Origin: Piscinibacter defluvii
GTDB lineage: Bacteria > Pseudomonadota > Gammaproteobacteria > Burkholderiales > Burkholderiaceae_C
DNA: 64,000 nt
Assembly (NCBI RefSeq): GCF_004011805.1
Contig: NZ_RCHJ01000006.1
Span: forward strand, 62,001 to 126,000
Reading direction: 5' to 3'
Below the pieces are notes generated by a model. It saw only the letters and a list, made by a program, of their open reading frames with translations. It was not told the DNA's origin and did no database searches. The position numbers and the translations under genes are program-made. Positions 8,586 through 16,710 of this stretch are shown here, in pieces (position 1 is the first letter of the stretch; every line of letters begins with the position of its first letter).

Positions 8586-9256
8586 CTCGCGCCCTCCCCG
8601 AGCCAGGCCTCGGCCAGCGGGCGCCATGGCAGCCCGGCCGCGCGCAGCGCGAACGGCAGCCGGTCCACGCCCCAGAAGCGTTCGCGCCCGACGACGAAGA
8701 ACGGCACCCCGAACACGCCGTTCCGGTAGCCGCGCTCGAGCGCGTCGACCGCCGGCTCCGCGTCGACCGGCGCTTCGGCGGCCGGCACGCCGCAGTCGCG
8801 CAGCACGGCCTGCACCGTGTCGGCCTGCCAGATGTCGCGCCCCTGTTCGAAGCGCGCGGCAAACAGCGAGCGGCGCAGCGTGTCGCCGGCCGCATCCGGA
8901 CCGGCCGCGAGGCAGGCACGGTGCGGCAGCTCCCAGTCGGGCTGCGGCCCGTCGACCGGCCAGCGCAGCGGCAAACCGAGCCGCCGCGCCGCGGCCTTGA
9001 CGTCGCCCAGGATGTACAGGTGGCGCTCGCGCGACATCGCGCGGTACAGCACCGTGGCGCGGCGCGCTTGCAGCGCCGCCAGCGTGTCGGGCCGCGGGTC
9101 CCAGTACGGCACCACCTCGATGCGCGGTCGGTCGTGCGGCGCAACGAAGCGCTCCAGCAGCCGCTCGGCCAGCCACGAGTACGGGCTGCGCAGACCGAAA
9201 TGGAACACCAGCCGCGGCGGTGCGCCGGCCGGCTGCGCCACGGGCAGCGAGCTCAT
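8582..9256 (-). CDS. DsbA-fold 2-hydroxychromene-2-carboxylate isomerase-like protein
   Basis: A 224-residue protein of the HCCA isomerase/kappa-class GST group. The N-terminal FHFGLRSPYSWLA (residues 18-30) is the family substrate/GSH-site motif with Ser in place of a redox CXXC. The C-terminal GVFGVPFFVVGRERFWGVDRL holds the cis-Pro loop and the FWG.D.L signature. There is no signal peptide, so it is cytoplasmic. Known relatives catalyse glutathione-dependent cis/trans isomerisation. In this operon I infer isomerisation of a conjugated double bond in the acyl product. ATGA overlap with both neighbours. Confidence 0.85.
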   Translation of the reverse strand: MSSLPVAQPAGAPPRLVFHFGLRSPYSWLAERLLERFVAPHDRPRIEVVPYWDPRPDTLAALQARRATVLYRAMSRERHLYILGDVKAAARRLGLPLRWPVDGPQPDWELPHRACLAAGPDAAGDTLRRSLFAARFEQGRDIWQADTVQAVLRDCGVPAAEAPVDAEPAVDALERGYRNGVFGVPFFVVGRERFWGVDRLPFALRAAGLPWRPLAEAWLGEGAR

Positions 9257-10170
9257 CGCAACGCTCCGGCGGCGAGCGCGGCGCGGCGCTCCGGGGCAAG
9301 CCAGTGCAGCGGCGCCGGCGGCAAGGCCGGCGCCGGCAGCGCGGCCGGCAGCGTGGCCGGCGGATCGAGCGCGACGGCGAGCGCGCGCGCAAGCGCCTCG
9401 GGCTGCTCGTGCATCGGATAGTGGCCGCAGGCGGCGACCTGGTGGAGCCGGCCGGCCGGCAGCGCGCGCTGCAGCGCGACCGCGCTGTCGTGCACCAGCG
9501 CCTCGTCGTCGCAGCCGACCAGCACGTCGGCGGCACAGCCCAGGCGCCGCAGGTCCCACAGCCGGCTGCCCAGGTAGAGGCGGAAGAACTCGAGCAGCCC
9601 GTCGGGCAGGATGCGGCGCGACAGCAGCCGCACCATGGCCTCCTGCACGCGCGGCAGCGGCGCGTCGCCGGGCTCGAGCTGGGCCTGCAGCGCGGCGGCC
9701 ATGCGCTGCGGCACGGCGCCGGCGAAGTGGTCCAGGTCGGTCCACCTCACGTCGCGCGCGCCGCCGTGGAAGTACGGCGCGACCAGCATCAGGCGGCACG
9801 GCGCGAGCCGCGGCCCGTTGCCGCACAGCCAGTCCAGCAGCACCATCGCGCCGAACGAATGGCCGACGCACAGGTCCGGCTCGGCGGGGCAGCATGCCAG
9901 CGCGGCACGCCACCAGTCGGTGGCCGTCAGGCGATGCGGCCAGTCATTGCCGCCGCGACCGGACCAGGGCATCTCGAAGGTCCACCAGACCGCCCTCGGC
10001 GCGTGCTCGCGCAGCGGCAGCCAGGTGGCCGCGGTGTCGGCCATGCCGTGCACGAGGAAGACATGCTGCGGCGACGGCTCGGGCTCGGGCGGGTCGTGGC
10101 GTTCCACCACCAGCAGCTGGCCGGCCACGGTGCGCTCGATGCGCTGGGCGGGGGCGAGGCGGCGCGACAT
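9253..10170 (-). CDS. alpha/beta hydrolase (possible chain-release thioesterase)
   Basis: A 305-residue alpha/beta hydrolase. The oxyanion HGMADTAATW starts at His41, the nucleophile elbow is GHSFG with Ser105, the acid is in GCDDEALVH (Asp221/222), and the catalytic His is His250 in ACGHYPMHEQP. The last 40 residues are Pro/Ala-rich. It sits between the degenerate FabF-like protein (1-nt gap) and the isomerase (ATGA). No other thioesterase is visible in the operon, so product release from ACP is a reasonable inferred role; an esterase or lactonase is possible. Confidence 0.83.
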   Translation of the reverse strand: MSRRLAPAQRIERTVAGQLLVVERHDPPEPEPSPQHVFLVHGMADTAATWLPLREHAPRAVWWTFEMPWSGRGGNDWPHRLTATDWWRAALACCPAEPDLCVGHSFGAMVLLDWLCGNGPRLAPCRLMLVAPYFHGGARDVRWTDLDHFAGAVPQRMAAALQAQLEPGDAPLPRVQEAMVRLLSRRILPDGLLEFFRLYLGSRLWDLRRLGCAADVLVGCDDEALVHDSAVALQRALPAGRLHQVAACGHYPMHEQPEALARALAVALDPPATLPAALPAPALPPAPLHWLAPERRAALAAGALR

Positions 10171-10171
10171 C

Positions 10172-11338
10172 TCAGACGTCCTCGACGTGGCGCAGCTTGC
10201 GCACCAGCACCGCGCCGACCTGGCCGCCCTCGCCCACCGCGGTCAGCACGCCCAGCCCGGACGGCGCAGCCAGCAGTGCGGTCGCCAGGTCGAGCGCCGT
10301 GGCGGCGCCGTGGGCATGGCAGAACGCACCGGGCGACTGCGCGGTGAGACGGCGTGCGGCCCCCGCCAGCCCCGGCTGCACGGCCTCGAAGGCGGCCTGC
10401 TGTGCCGGGAGTGCCGCGGTGCCGGACCAGGCGCCGCCCAGCGCCCAGGCCAGGTCGGCGGGCCGGCAGCCGGCGTCCTCGAGCAAGGCCTCGATCTCGC
10501 GCTGCAGGCCGGCCGCGAGGTCGGTGCTGCCGTCCGGGCCCGCGGGCAGGTGGCGCAGCCGCGTGGCCAGCAGCTGCGCGGGAGCGTCGTCGGCCTCGGT
10601 GGCGAGCGCGAACATCACCGCCGCCTCGGCGTAGGGCCGGCCGTCGGCGGCGCGCCCGGCCTCGTGGGCCCAGGCGTTGTAGGGCGCGAACTCCTCCACC
10701 GCGCCGGCCAGCAGGTGGTCCGCGCGCCCCTGTCGCAGCATGCGCGCGGCGTAGTGCAGTGCCGCCAGGCCGCTCAGCTCGTCCGCGCAGACGCTGGCGT
10801 TGAGGCCCTCCAGCCCATGCCAGATCGCGCAGTGGCCGGCCGGCCCGTTCATCGTCGCGTTCGGGAACTGCATCGGGCTGACCATGTGCGGCAGCCCGAC
10901 GTAGGTGCTGCGCACGAAGTCGGCGATGCTCTGCATGCTGCCGCCGCGCGAGCCGAGCACGACGCCGCTGCGGCGTCGCTGCGTGTCGTCGCGCGGTGTG
11001 CGCAGAGCCAGCGCCTCGCCGCAGGCGAGCAGCGCCAGGTGCGTCATGCGATTCATCGTCGCGACGCCCTTGCCGCCGAGCAGCGCCGGGGCGTCGAAGT
11101 CGCGCAGCCAGTACGCCGCGGCCTCCGGCCAGCGGCCGGGTTCGGCCGGCGGCTGCGCCGGCGCGGCGAAGCGGCCGGCGCGCAGCTGGGCAGCGAACGC
11201 GCGCACGCCGATGCCGAACGGCGAGACCACGCCGAAGCCGAGCAGGGCCAGCGGCGCTCGCGGGGCGCGGCGCGCCGCCTCGGTGACCCCGGCAGTGCCG
11301 CGCTGCGGCAGCGAGGCCGTGGATTCGTGGTGCCTCAT
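10172..11338 (-). CDS. FabF-like ketosynthase homologue, divergent active site
   Basis: A 388-residue KAS I/II-fold protein. Cys184 (LNASVCADELSG) corresponds to the nucleophile, but the region of the first His (AHGTGT in the neighbour) reads GGAWSGTAAL, without His. The KSMMGH motif is replaced by QSPGAFCHAHGAAT, which lacks the conserved Lys. It is coupled by ATGA to the complete KS at 11335-12576, the arrangement of KS-CLF pairs and of the beta-ketoacyl synthase chain-length-factor proteins in aryl polyene clusters. I infer a heterodimer partner setting chain length; independent catalysis is doubtful. Confidence 0.8.
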   Translation of the reverse strand: MRHHESTASLPQRGTAGVTEAARRAPRAPLALLGFGVVSPFGIGVRAFAAQLRAGRFAAPAQPPAEPGRWPEAAAYWLRDFDAPALLGGKGVATMNRMTHLALLACGEALALRTPRDDTQRRRSGVVLGSRGGSMQSIADFVRSTYVGLPHMVSPMQFPNATMNGPAGHCAIWHGLEGLNASVCADELSGLAALHYAARMLRQGRADHLLAGAVEEFAPYNAWAHEAGRAADGRPYAEAAVMFALATEADDAPAQLLATRLRHLPAGPDGSTDLAAGLQREIEALLEDAGCRPADLAWALGGAWSGTAALPAQQAAFEAVQPGLAGAARRLTAQSPGAFCHAHGAATALDLATALLAAPSGLGVLTAVGEGGQVGAVLVRKLRHVEDV

Positions 11339-12576
11339 GCGCAAGCCTCCTGTGCGTGGCGCGCCAGCACGACGATGGCGTTGTTGCCGCCGAAGCCGAA
11401 GCCGTTGTTCTGCGCCACGCGGATGTGCGCGGGGCGCGCCTGGTTCGGCACGCAGTCGATGTCGCACTCCGGGTCCGGCGTGCGGAAGCCGATGGTCGGC
11501 GGCAAGAAGTCCTCGTCCATGCCGACCAGGCAGGCCAGCGCGCCCATCACGTTGGCCGCGCCCATCGTGTGGCCCATCATCGACTTGATCGAGCTGACCG
11601 GCGGCGCGTGCGCGCCGAACACGTCGCGGATCGCACCCGACTCGGTCACGTCGTTGGCGCGCGTGCCGGTGCCGTGCGCGCTGACATAGTCCACCTCCTG
11701 CGGCGCGATGCCGGCGTCGGCCTGGGCCAGGCGCATGCAGCGCGCGACGCTGTCGCGGTCCGGCGCGACCATGTGGCGCGCGTCGCAGTTGGTCGCATAG
11801 CCGAGCACCTCGGCCCAGATGCGCGCGCCGCGCGCCAGCGCGTGCTCGCGCGACTCGAGCACCAGCACGCCGGCGCCCTCGCCGGTCAGCAGGCCGCGGC
11901 GGTCGCGGTCGAACGGACGCGGCACGTCGGGCGTCACCGCGCCGATGCGGAAGAAGGCCGAGTAGGTCCAGCGGCACACCGCGTCGACGCCGCCGCACAG
12001 CATCACCTCGGCCTCGCCGTCGCGGATCGCATCCAGCGCCGCGCCGATCGCGTAGTTGCTGCCGGCGCAGGCGGTGGCCAGCACCATGCCGCCGCCGGGC
12101 AGGCCGAGCTCGGCGGCCACCGCGCCGGCGATGCGGCCGGCCGACGCACCCGCCCAGTCGCCCGGGGGCACGGCCTGCGCTCCGTCGAACATCGCGCGGC
12201 GCACGACGCTGTCGATCTGCTGCGACTCGCCGTTGGTCGAGCCCAGCACCACGCCGGCCTGTGCGCGCTCGAGCGCGGCACGGTCCAGCCCGGCGTCGGC
12301 CACCGCCTGGCGCGCGGCCAGCACCGCGAAGGCACTGGCGCGCCCGAGCCGCGGCGTCAGGAGGTCGTAGTCGTCCTGCAGCACCCCCAGGTCCTGCACC
12401 TCGGTGGCATGGGCATACGGATACCCCTCGGTCGGGAAGCTGAGGATCGGCGCGACCGTGCAGCGCCCCTCGCGCAGCGAGCGCGCGAAGGCCTGCCGGT
12501 CGGTGCCGATGCTGCTGATCACGCCCAGCCCGGTCACGACCACCCGGGCCCGTGCGGCGCCTGCGGCCGGCGCCAC
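11335..12576 (-). CDS. beta-ketoacyl-ACP synthase II-type ketosynthase
   Basis: A 413-residue FabF-type condensing enzyme with all catalytic elements: Cys170 in ATACAGSNYA, His301 in SAHGTGT, and Lys331/His336 in SSIKSMMGHTMGAA. The C-terminal NNGFGFGGNNA loop is also present. It extends acyl-ACP by Claisen condensation with malonyl-ACP. The start is GTG 12576, 1 nt after the ACP stop; no better in-frame ATG precedes VVVTGLG. No malonyltransferase gene is seen, so malonyl-ACP probably comes from housekeeping FabD. Confidence 0.92.
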   Translation of the reverse strand: MAPAAGAARARVVVTGLGVISSIGTDRQAFARSLREGRCTVAPILSFPTEGYPYAHATEVQDLGVLQDDYDLLTPRLGRASAFAVLAARQAVADAGLDRAALERAQAGVVLGSTNGESQQIDSVVRRAMFDGAQAVPPGDWAGASAGRIAGAVAAELGLPGGGMVLATACAGSNYAIGAALDAIRDGEAEVMLCGGVDAVCRWTYSAFFRIGAVTPDVPRPFDRDRRGLLTGEGAGVLVLESREHALARGARIWAEVLGYATNCDARHMVAPDRDSVARCMRLAQADAGIAPQEVDYVSAHGTGTRANDVTESGAIRDVFGAHAPPVSSIKSMMGHTMGAANVMGALACLVGMDEDFLPPTIGFRTPDPECDIDCVPNQARPAHIRVAQNNGFGFGGNNAIVVLARHAQEACA

Positions 12577-12577
12577 G

Positions 12578-12829
12578 TCAGGCCCCGACGCAGCCGGCGC
12601 CGCGCACGACGTCGCAGACCGCGTCCAGCGAGACCATGCTGGCCAGTGCGGACTGGTCGATCACGATTCCGAACTCGGCCTCCAGCCGGGCCAGGATCTC
12701 GATGATGCGCAGCGAGTCCGCGCCGAGGTCGTGGATGAAGTGCGTGGCCCCCAGCACCAGCTCCGGCCCGGTCTCGAGGACCTCGGCGACGATCTGGCGG
12801 ATGGTGTCGACGTTCAGTTCAGCTTGCAT
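12578..12829 (-). CDS. acyl carrier protein (first ACP of the operon)
   Basis: An 83-residue ACP with the classical attachment motif DLGADSLRIIE; Ser39 carries phosphopantetheine. The acidic helix II and length match FAS-type ACPs. It overlaps the dehydratase gene by 11 nt upstream and is followed after 1 nt by the ketosynthase, the normal arrangement of a chain-extending module (FabG, dehydratase, ACP, KS). It is distinct in sequence from the ACP at 3481-3771. Confidence 0.93.
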   Translation of the reverse strand: MQAELNVDTIRQIVAEVLETGPELVLGATHFIHDLGADSLRIIEILARLEAEFGIVIDQSALASMVSLDAVCDVVRGAGCVGA

Positions 12830-13799
12830 GTCGGATGGCTCCTGTGCGTGGTGGGGTCGGGACGGTGAACGGGGCGTCGCCCGGCTCGGGCAGCTGAGCG
12901 ACGACGAGCAGGTCGTGCAGGCGGGCGATCGGGCGCCCGGCGGCGTAGCAGGTGCCGCCGACCAGAGCGGCCGCGCCGAAGCGGCGCCGCAGCACCAGCT
13001 CGTGGCGCAGCGGCTCGGCCGGCGCGGCGCTGCCGAGCACCTCGAAGCGGCGTGCGCCGCCCAGCAGCAGCACCGCGCCGGCGCCGGGTGGACGGTCGAG
13101 CAGCAGCAGGCCGGCGGCCTGCGCCATCGACTCGAGCACCAGCAGCGGCGGGAAGGCCAGCTCGGCGCTGGCCGGCCGGTGCCCGGCCTCGGCATAGCAG
13201 CAGTCGGCCAGCGTGATGGTGCGCTCGGCGACCAGGCGCAGCCCGTCCGGCGCGCGCGCGGCCCGGTCGACCAGCAGCATCGGCGCGCGGTGCGGCAGGC
13301 GCGCCGCGACGTCCGCGGGTGCGAGCAGCGCCCAGTCGGGCCCGCAGCGCCAGGCCGGCGTGTCGGCGGCCGCCCCTGCGCCGCGCTCGCCGGTGACCAG
13401 CGTCGCGCGTGCCAGCCGCCGGCCGCCGCTCTCGAAGGCGACGCGCCAGCGGTGCAGCCCGTCCGGCGCCAGGCCGGCGGCCTGCACCTCGAGCTCGACC
13501 GCCTCGCCCGGGTGTGCCGGCCGCTCGAGCTGCAGCGCCTCGATGCCGCACAGCGCATGGGCGGTGTGCTCGCCCGGCGGCAGCGCGTGCTCGACGGCCT
13601 GCAGCGCGGCCTCGAGCAGGCAGGTGCCGGGCACGATCGGGTGGCCCGGGTAGTGGCCGAGCGCGATCGGGTGGTGCGCGGCGAGCGTGAAGCTGGCGTG
13701 CAGGCTGCGCCACGTGCCGGCATCGCCGGGCGGCAGGTCGACCGCGCGCACCAGCTGCACGGCGGCCGGACGGCGCTGCGCCTCAGATGACCAGGCCAC
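12819..13799 (-). CDS. double-hotdog 3-hydroxyacyl-ACP dehydratase
   Basis: A 326-residue protein with two FabA/FabZ-like hotdog domains. Domain 1 (about residues 30-140) has the FabZ-type core ALGHYPGHPIVPGTCLLEA, with His49 and Glu63 as likely catalytic residues. Domain 2 (about 160-305) has PHRAPMLLVDRA and FPPLLVLESMAQAAG, but its HFPGxP element is eroded to AGHRPASAE. One active and one structural half would mimic a pseudodimer. GTG 13799 is taken as start, overlapping fabG by 17 nt; an internal GTG a few codons later cannot be excluded. Confidence 0.85.
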   Translation of the reverse strand: MAWSSEAQRRPAAVQLVRAVDLPPGDAGTWRSLHASFTLAAHHPIALGHYPGHPIVPGTCLLEAALQAVEHALPPGEHTAHALCGIEALQLERPAHPGEAVELEVQAAGLAPDGLHRWRVAFESGGRRLARATLVTGERGAGAAADTPAWRCGPDWALLAPADVAARLPHRAPMLLVDRAARAPDGLRLVAERTITLADCCYAEAGHRPASAELAFPPLLVLESMAQAAGLLLLDRPPGAGAVLLLGGARRFEVLGSAAPAEPLRHELVLRRRFGAAALVGGTCYAAGRPIARLHDLLVVAQLPEPGDAPFTVPTPPRTGAIRHAS

Positions 13800-14520
13800 C
13801 GTCGACTCCCAGCACCTGCCCGGTGATGTAGCTGGCGTCGTCCGACACCAGGAAGGCGACGGTGCGCGCCACCTCCTCCGGCCGGCCGACGCGCGCCAGC
13901 GGGATGCGCGCGGTGATGCGCTCGCGCGGCTCGGCGGCCAGGGCGGCGGCCATGTCGGTGTCGATCAGCCCGGGCGCGACCACGTTGACGCGCACGCCGT
14001 GGCGCGCCATCTCCTTGGCCAGCGTCTTCGAGAAGGCCTCGATGCCGGCCTTGGAGGCGGCGTAGTTGGCCTGGCCGACGTTGCCGTAGCGGCCCGACAC
14101 CGAGGACAGGTTGACGATCGCGCCGCGCCGGCGCTTGAGCATGCCGAAGGCGACCCGGCGGCACAGGTGGAACACGCCGCCGAGGTTGATGCGCAGCACC
14201 TCGTCCCAGTCGGCCGGGGCCATCGCGACCGCCGGCGCGTCGCGCGTGATGCCGGCGCAGTTGACCAGCGCGTCGGGCACGCCGCAGTGGCGCTCGACCA
14301 GGCCGAGCCACTCGGCCACCGCCGCCGCGTCGCCCACGTCGCAGGCGTGCAGGTGGGCGCGGCGGCCGAGCGACTCGATCTGTTCGACGGTCTGGCGCGC
14401 CGCGGCGGACTGCTCGCGGTGGCCGATCGCGACGTCGTAGCCGCGCCGCGCCAGCTCGACGGCCACCGCGCGGCCGATGCCGCGCGAGCCGCCGCTGACC
14501 AGTGCAAGGGGGGTGGACAT
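13783..14520 (-). CDS. 3-oxoacyl-ACP reductase (FabG-type SDR)
   Basis: A 245-residue classical short-chain dehydrogenase. The NADP(H)-binding motif SGGSRGIGRA is at residues 9-18, NCAG at 87-90, and catalytic Ser140, Tyr153 and Lys157 lie in NLSSVSG and NYAASKAG. It reduces 3-ketoacyl-ACP to 3-hydroxyacyl-ACP. ATG 14520 follows the barrel gene stop by 29 nt, one of the largest gaps in the operon, so it begins the biosynthetic half. Its position next to dehydratase, ACP and KS supports a dedicated chain-reducing role. Confidence 0.92.
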   Translation of the reverse strand: MSTPLALVSGGSRGIGRAVAVELARRGYDVAIGHREQSAAARQTVEQIESLGRRAHLHACDVGDAAAVAEWLGLVERHCGVPDALVNCAGITRDAPAVAMAPADWDEVLRINLGGVFHLCRRVAFGMLKRRRGAIVNLSSVSGRYGNVGQANYAASKAGIEAFSKTLAKEMARHGVRVNVVAPGLIDTDMAAALAAEPRERITARIPLARVGRPEEVARTVAFLVSDDASYITGQVLGVDGGLVI

Positions 14521-14549
14521 GGGCCGGTGCTCCTCGTCGCGTGCGCTTG

Positions 14550-15917
14550 TCAGTGGAGGTACGCCAGCACCACCGACAGGTGGCGGCGCGGGTTGTAGGT
14601 GCCGAACTCGGTGCCGGCCGCGCCGTCGGCGGCGCCGACCAGGCCGGTGAGCGTCCAGCGGCGGTCGAGCCGCCAGTCGGCGCGCAGCTGCCAGAGCCGG
14701 CTGCGGTCGTAGCCGTTGGCCTGCAGGTAGCCGCCCAGGTTCAGCGACGGCAGGTCGAAGGCGCGGCGCCAGGCGGCGCGCACGAACAGCCCCGTGCGCA
14801 CGAGCGGCTCGCGCTCGTAGGCACGTTGCTGTGCGAGCTGCGCCAGGCGCAGCGCGTCCGCGCCGGTGCCGGCCTCGCGCCAGCGCTGCCAGGCGTCGCG
14901 CGAGAGCGCGTCTCCGGCGTGCTGCAGCTCGGCGCCGAGCTCCCAGCCGGCCGGCGCGGTGTAGGTGCCGCCGGCCGTCAGCCGGTGCCGCCAGGACGGC
15001 GCCGGCGTGGCCTCGTCCGGCCCGACCAGGCCGACGCGGCGCCCGCCGGCCCACTCGGCATACAGCACCACCGAGCGGCTGGCCAGCCAGCTGCCGCTCA
15101 GCCCGAGCTGCGGCTCGCCGCCCTCGCGCTGGAACAGCGTGCCGTCCACCGACACCGACTCGCTCCACTGCGGCGACCACTTCAGCAGCGCCGCGGCGCT
15201 GCCGTTGGTGCGTTCCAGCGCGAGCGCGAAGACCCGCTCGTCGATGCCCTCGCGGCGCGACAGCCGCGGCGCCAGCGCCAGCGTCAGGCTGCCCGACGGG
15301 GCGACCCGCTGCAGCCGCAGCATCACCACGCCGAGCCGGTCCAGCCGCAGCGCGCGCGGATCGGCATTGCTGACCGCCCGCGCCGCGCCGGTCTTGAACA
15401 CGTCGGTCGGGTTGAAGCCGCTGGCCGAGCCGAGCCGCACGTTGATGCGCCCGAGGTCGACGAAGGTCGAGCGCTCAGCGCGGTCGCGCCGCCAGCTCAG
15501 CCAGGCCTCGCGCAGGCTGTGCAGGTCCTGCTCGCGGTCCACCGCGCCCGGGTCTTCCCGCCACGCGTGCACCAGTTCGAGCCGGCTCGACCACGCGGCG
15601 CGCCAGTCGGGCGCGAGGTCCCACTGCAGGCGCAGGTCGAGCGCGGCCCGGGCGAGGTCGGTGCCGGCGCTGGCGGGCAATCCGGGCACGAACACGCGGT
15701 CGGCCAGATGCTGCCACCACAGCTGCCATTCGATGCCGCGCGGCGCGGCCGGCGCGGCGGGTGCGTCGTCGTCCGGCGCGGTCTCCTCGACCGGCGGCAG
15801 GTCGGGCAGCGGCGGATCCTGCGGCGCCGCCACGGCCAGCGCGGCGGCGCCGGCCAGCAACGCGCCGGCGGCCAGGCGCGGCACGCGGCGCAGTTGGCGG
15901 TGCAGCTCAGCGTTCAT
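14550..15917 (-). CDS. predicted outer-membrane beta-barrel protein
   Basis: A 455-residue protein with a hydrophobic signal segment (about residues 14-30), a Pro/Asp/Ala-rich linker (33-55), then a long stretch of alternating amphipathic strands rich in Trp/Tyr/Arg, ending in an aromatic strand (LSVVLAYLH). This is barrel-like, of the DUF1302/porin style, but the family is not certain. Residues such as GRINVRLGSASGFNPTDVFKT resemble those found in DUF1302-like proteins. It overlaps the LolA-like gene by 11 nt. Together with the ABC transporter and carrier it suggests delivery of cargo to the outer membrane. Confidence 0.72.
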   Translation of the reverse strand: MNAELHRQLRRVPRLAAGALLAGAAALAVAAPQDPPLPDLPPVEETAPDDDAPAAPAAPRGIEWQLWWQHLADRVFVPGLPASAGTDLARAALDLRLQWDLAPDWRAAWSSRLELVHAWREDPGAVDREQDLHSLREAWLSWRRDRAERSTFVDLGRINVRLGSASGFNPTDVFKTGAARAVSNADPRALRLDRLGVVMLRLQRVAPSGSLTLALAPRLSRREGIDERVFALALERTNGSAAALLKWSPQWSESVSVDGTLFQREGGEPQLGLSGSWLASRSVVLYAEWAGGRRVGLVGPDEATPAPSWRHRLTAGGTYTAPAGWELGAELQHAGDALSRDAWQRWREAGTGADALRLAQLAQQRAYEREPLVRTGLFVRAAWRRAFDLPSLNLGGYLQANGYDRSRLWQLRADWRLDRRWTLTGLVGAADGAAGTEFGTYNPRRHLSVVLAYLH

Positions 15918-16710
15918 CGCCGGTGAAGCGGGGCAGGTAGTCGCGCTGCAGCCAGGCCTGCGGCACCTCGCGCGCCTGGTAGCCGTCCATGCGGATGACG
16001 GTGATCCAGCTCGTGTCCAGGCCATCGACGATCACCGTCTCGGTCGGGCGCTGCGCGCCGAGTTCTTCCTGGTAGCGGCGGTAGAAGGCCGTCTTCAGCA
16101 GGCGGCCCTCGGCGGAGCGGAACTGCGCCTTGATGGGCCGCCGGTTGCGCGCATCGACCCAGAAGTCGATCGCCGCGTAGCCGGCCTGCTCGTGGCGCCC
16201 GGCCAGGCGCAGGCGCAGCGCGTCGCGCGGCGTGCGGGTGTCGTCCTCGACCGGCTCGCGGCCCACCAGCTCGGGCACGAAGTCCGAGCCCAGGTTGGTG
16301 CTCAGCACGTCGCCGTTGGAGGCCTGGCCGAGCAGGCGTGCCTGCGCCGAGATGCGCACGCTGGCCTTGCTCTCCGGATCGAAGAACCACAGGTCGGCGC
16401 CGTTGCGCAGCAGCAGCTTGCCGGCCTCGGTGGCGGGCCGCGTGTAGCGGGCCAGGTTGGCGTACTGCCCGGCCAGCGCGGCCGGGCGCGAGTAGATCGT
16501 CAGCGACGAGCTGTCGTTGAGCTCGCCGTTGCGGTACTCGGTCAGCCGCACGTTGACCGAGAAGCTGCCGCGCGGGTTGCGCACGGCGTCGGCCTCGGCC
16601 AGCACGGCCGCGGCATCGTCGGCGGCGCGGGAGGCCCCGGCGGTGGCCAGCAGGGCCAGGGCCAGCGCAGCGGCCGCGCAGCGGCCGCGGATCGGTTGGT
16701 CGTCACGCAT
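15907..16710 (-). CDS. LolA-like outer-membrane lipoprotein-sorting/lipid carrier protein
   Basis: A 267-residue periplasmic protein with an N-terminal signal peptide (cleavage near ASRA-AD, residue 29). The body matches the outer-membrane lipoprotein-sorting family: ESKASVRISAQARLLGQASNGDV, then FWVDARNRRPIKAQF and the C-terminal VIVDGLDTSWITVIRMDGYQAREVP. Such half-open barrels carry lipidated molecules across the periplasm. It overlaps the permease gene by 8 nt and the barrel gene by 11 nt. This is not housekeeping LolA; similar stand-alone carriers accompany lipid-export clusters. Confidence 0.83.
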   Translation of the reverse strand: MRDDQPIRGRCAAAALALALLATAGASRAADDAAAVLAEADAVRNPRGSFSVNVRLTEYRNGELNDSSSLTIYSRPAALAGQYANLARYTRPATEAGKLLLRNGADLWFFDPESKASVRISAQARLLGQASNGDVLSTNLGSDFVPELVGREPVEDDTRTPRDALRLRLAGRHEQAGYAAIDFWVDARNRRPIKAQFRSAEGRLLKTAFYRRYQEELGAQRPTETVIVDGLDTSWITVIRMDGYQAREVPQAWLQRDYLPRFTGDER

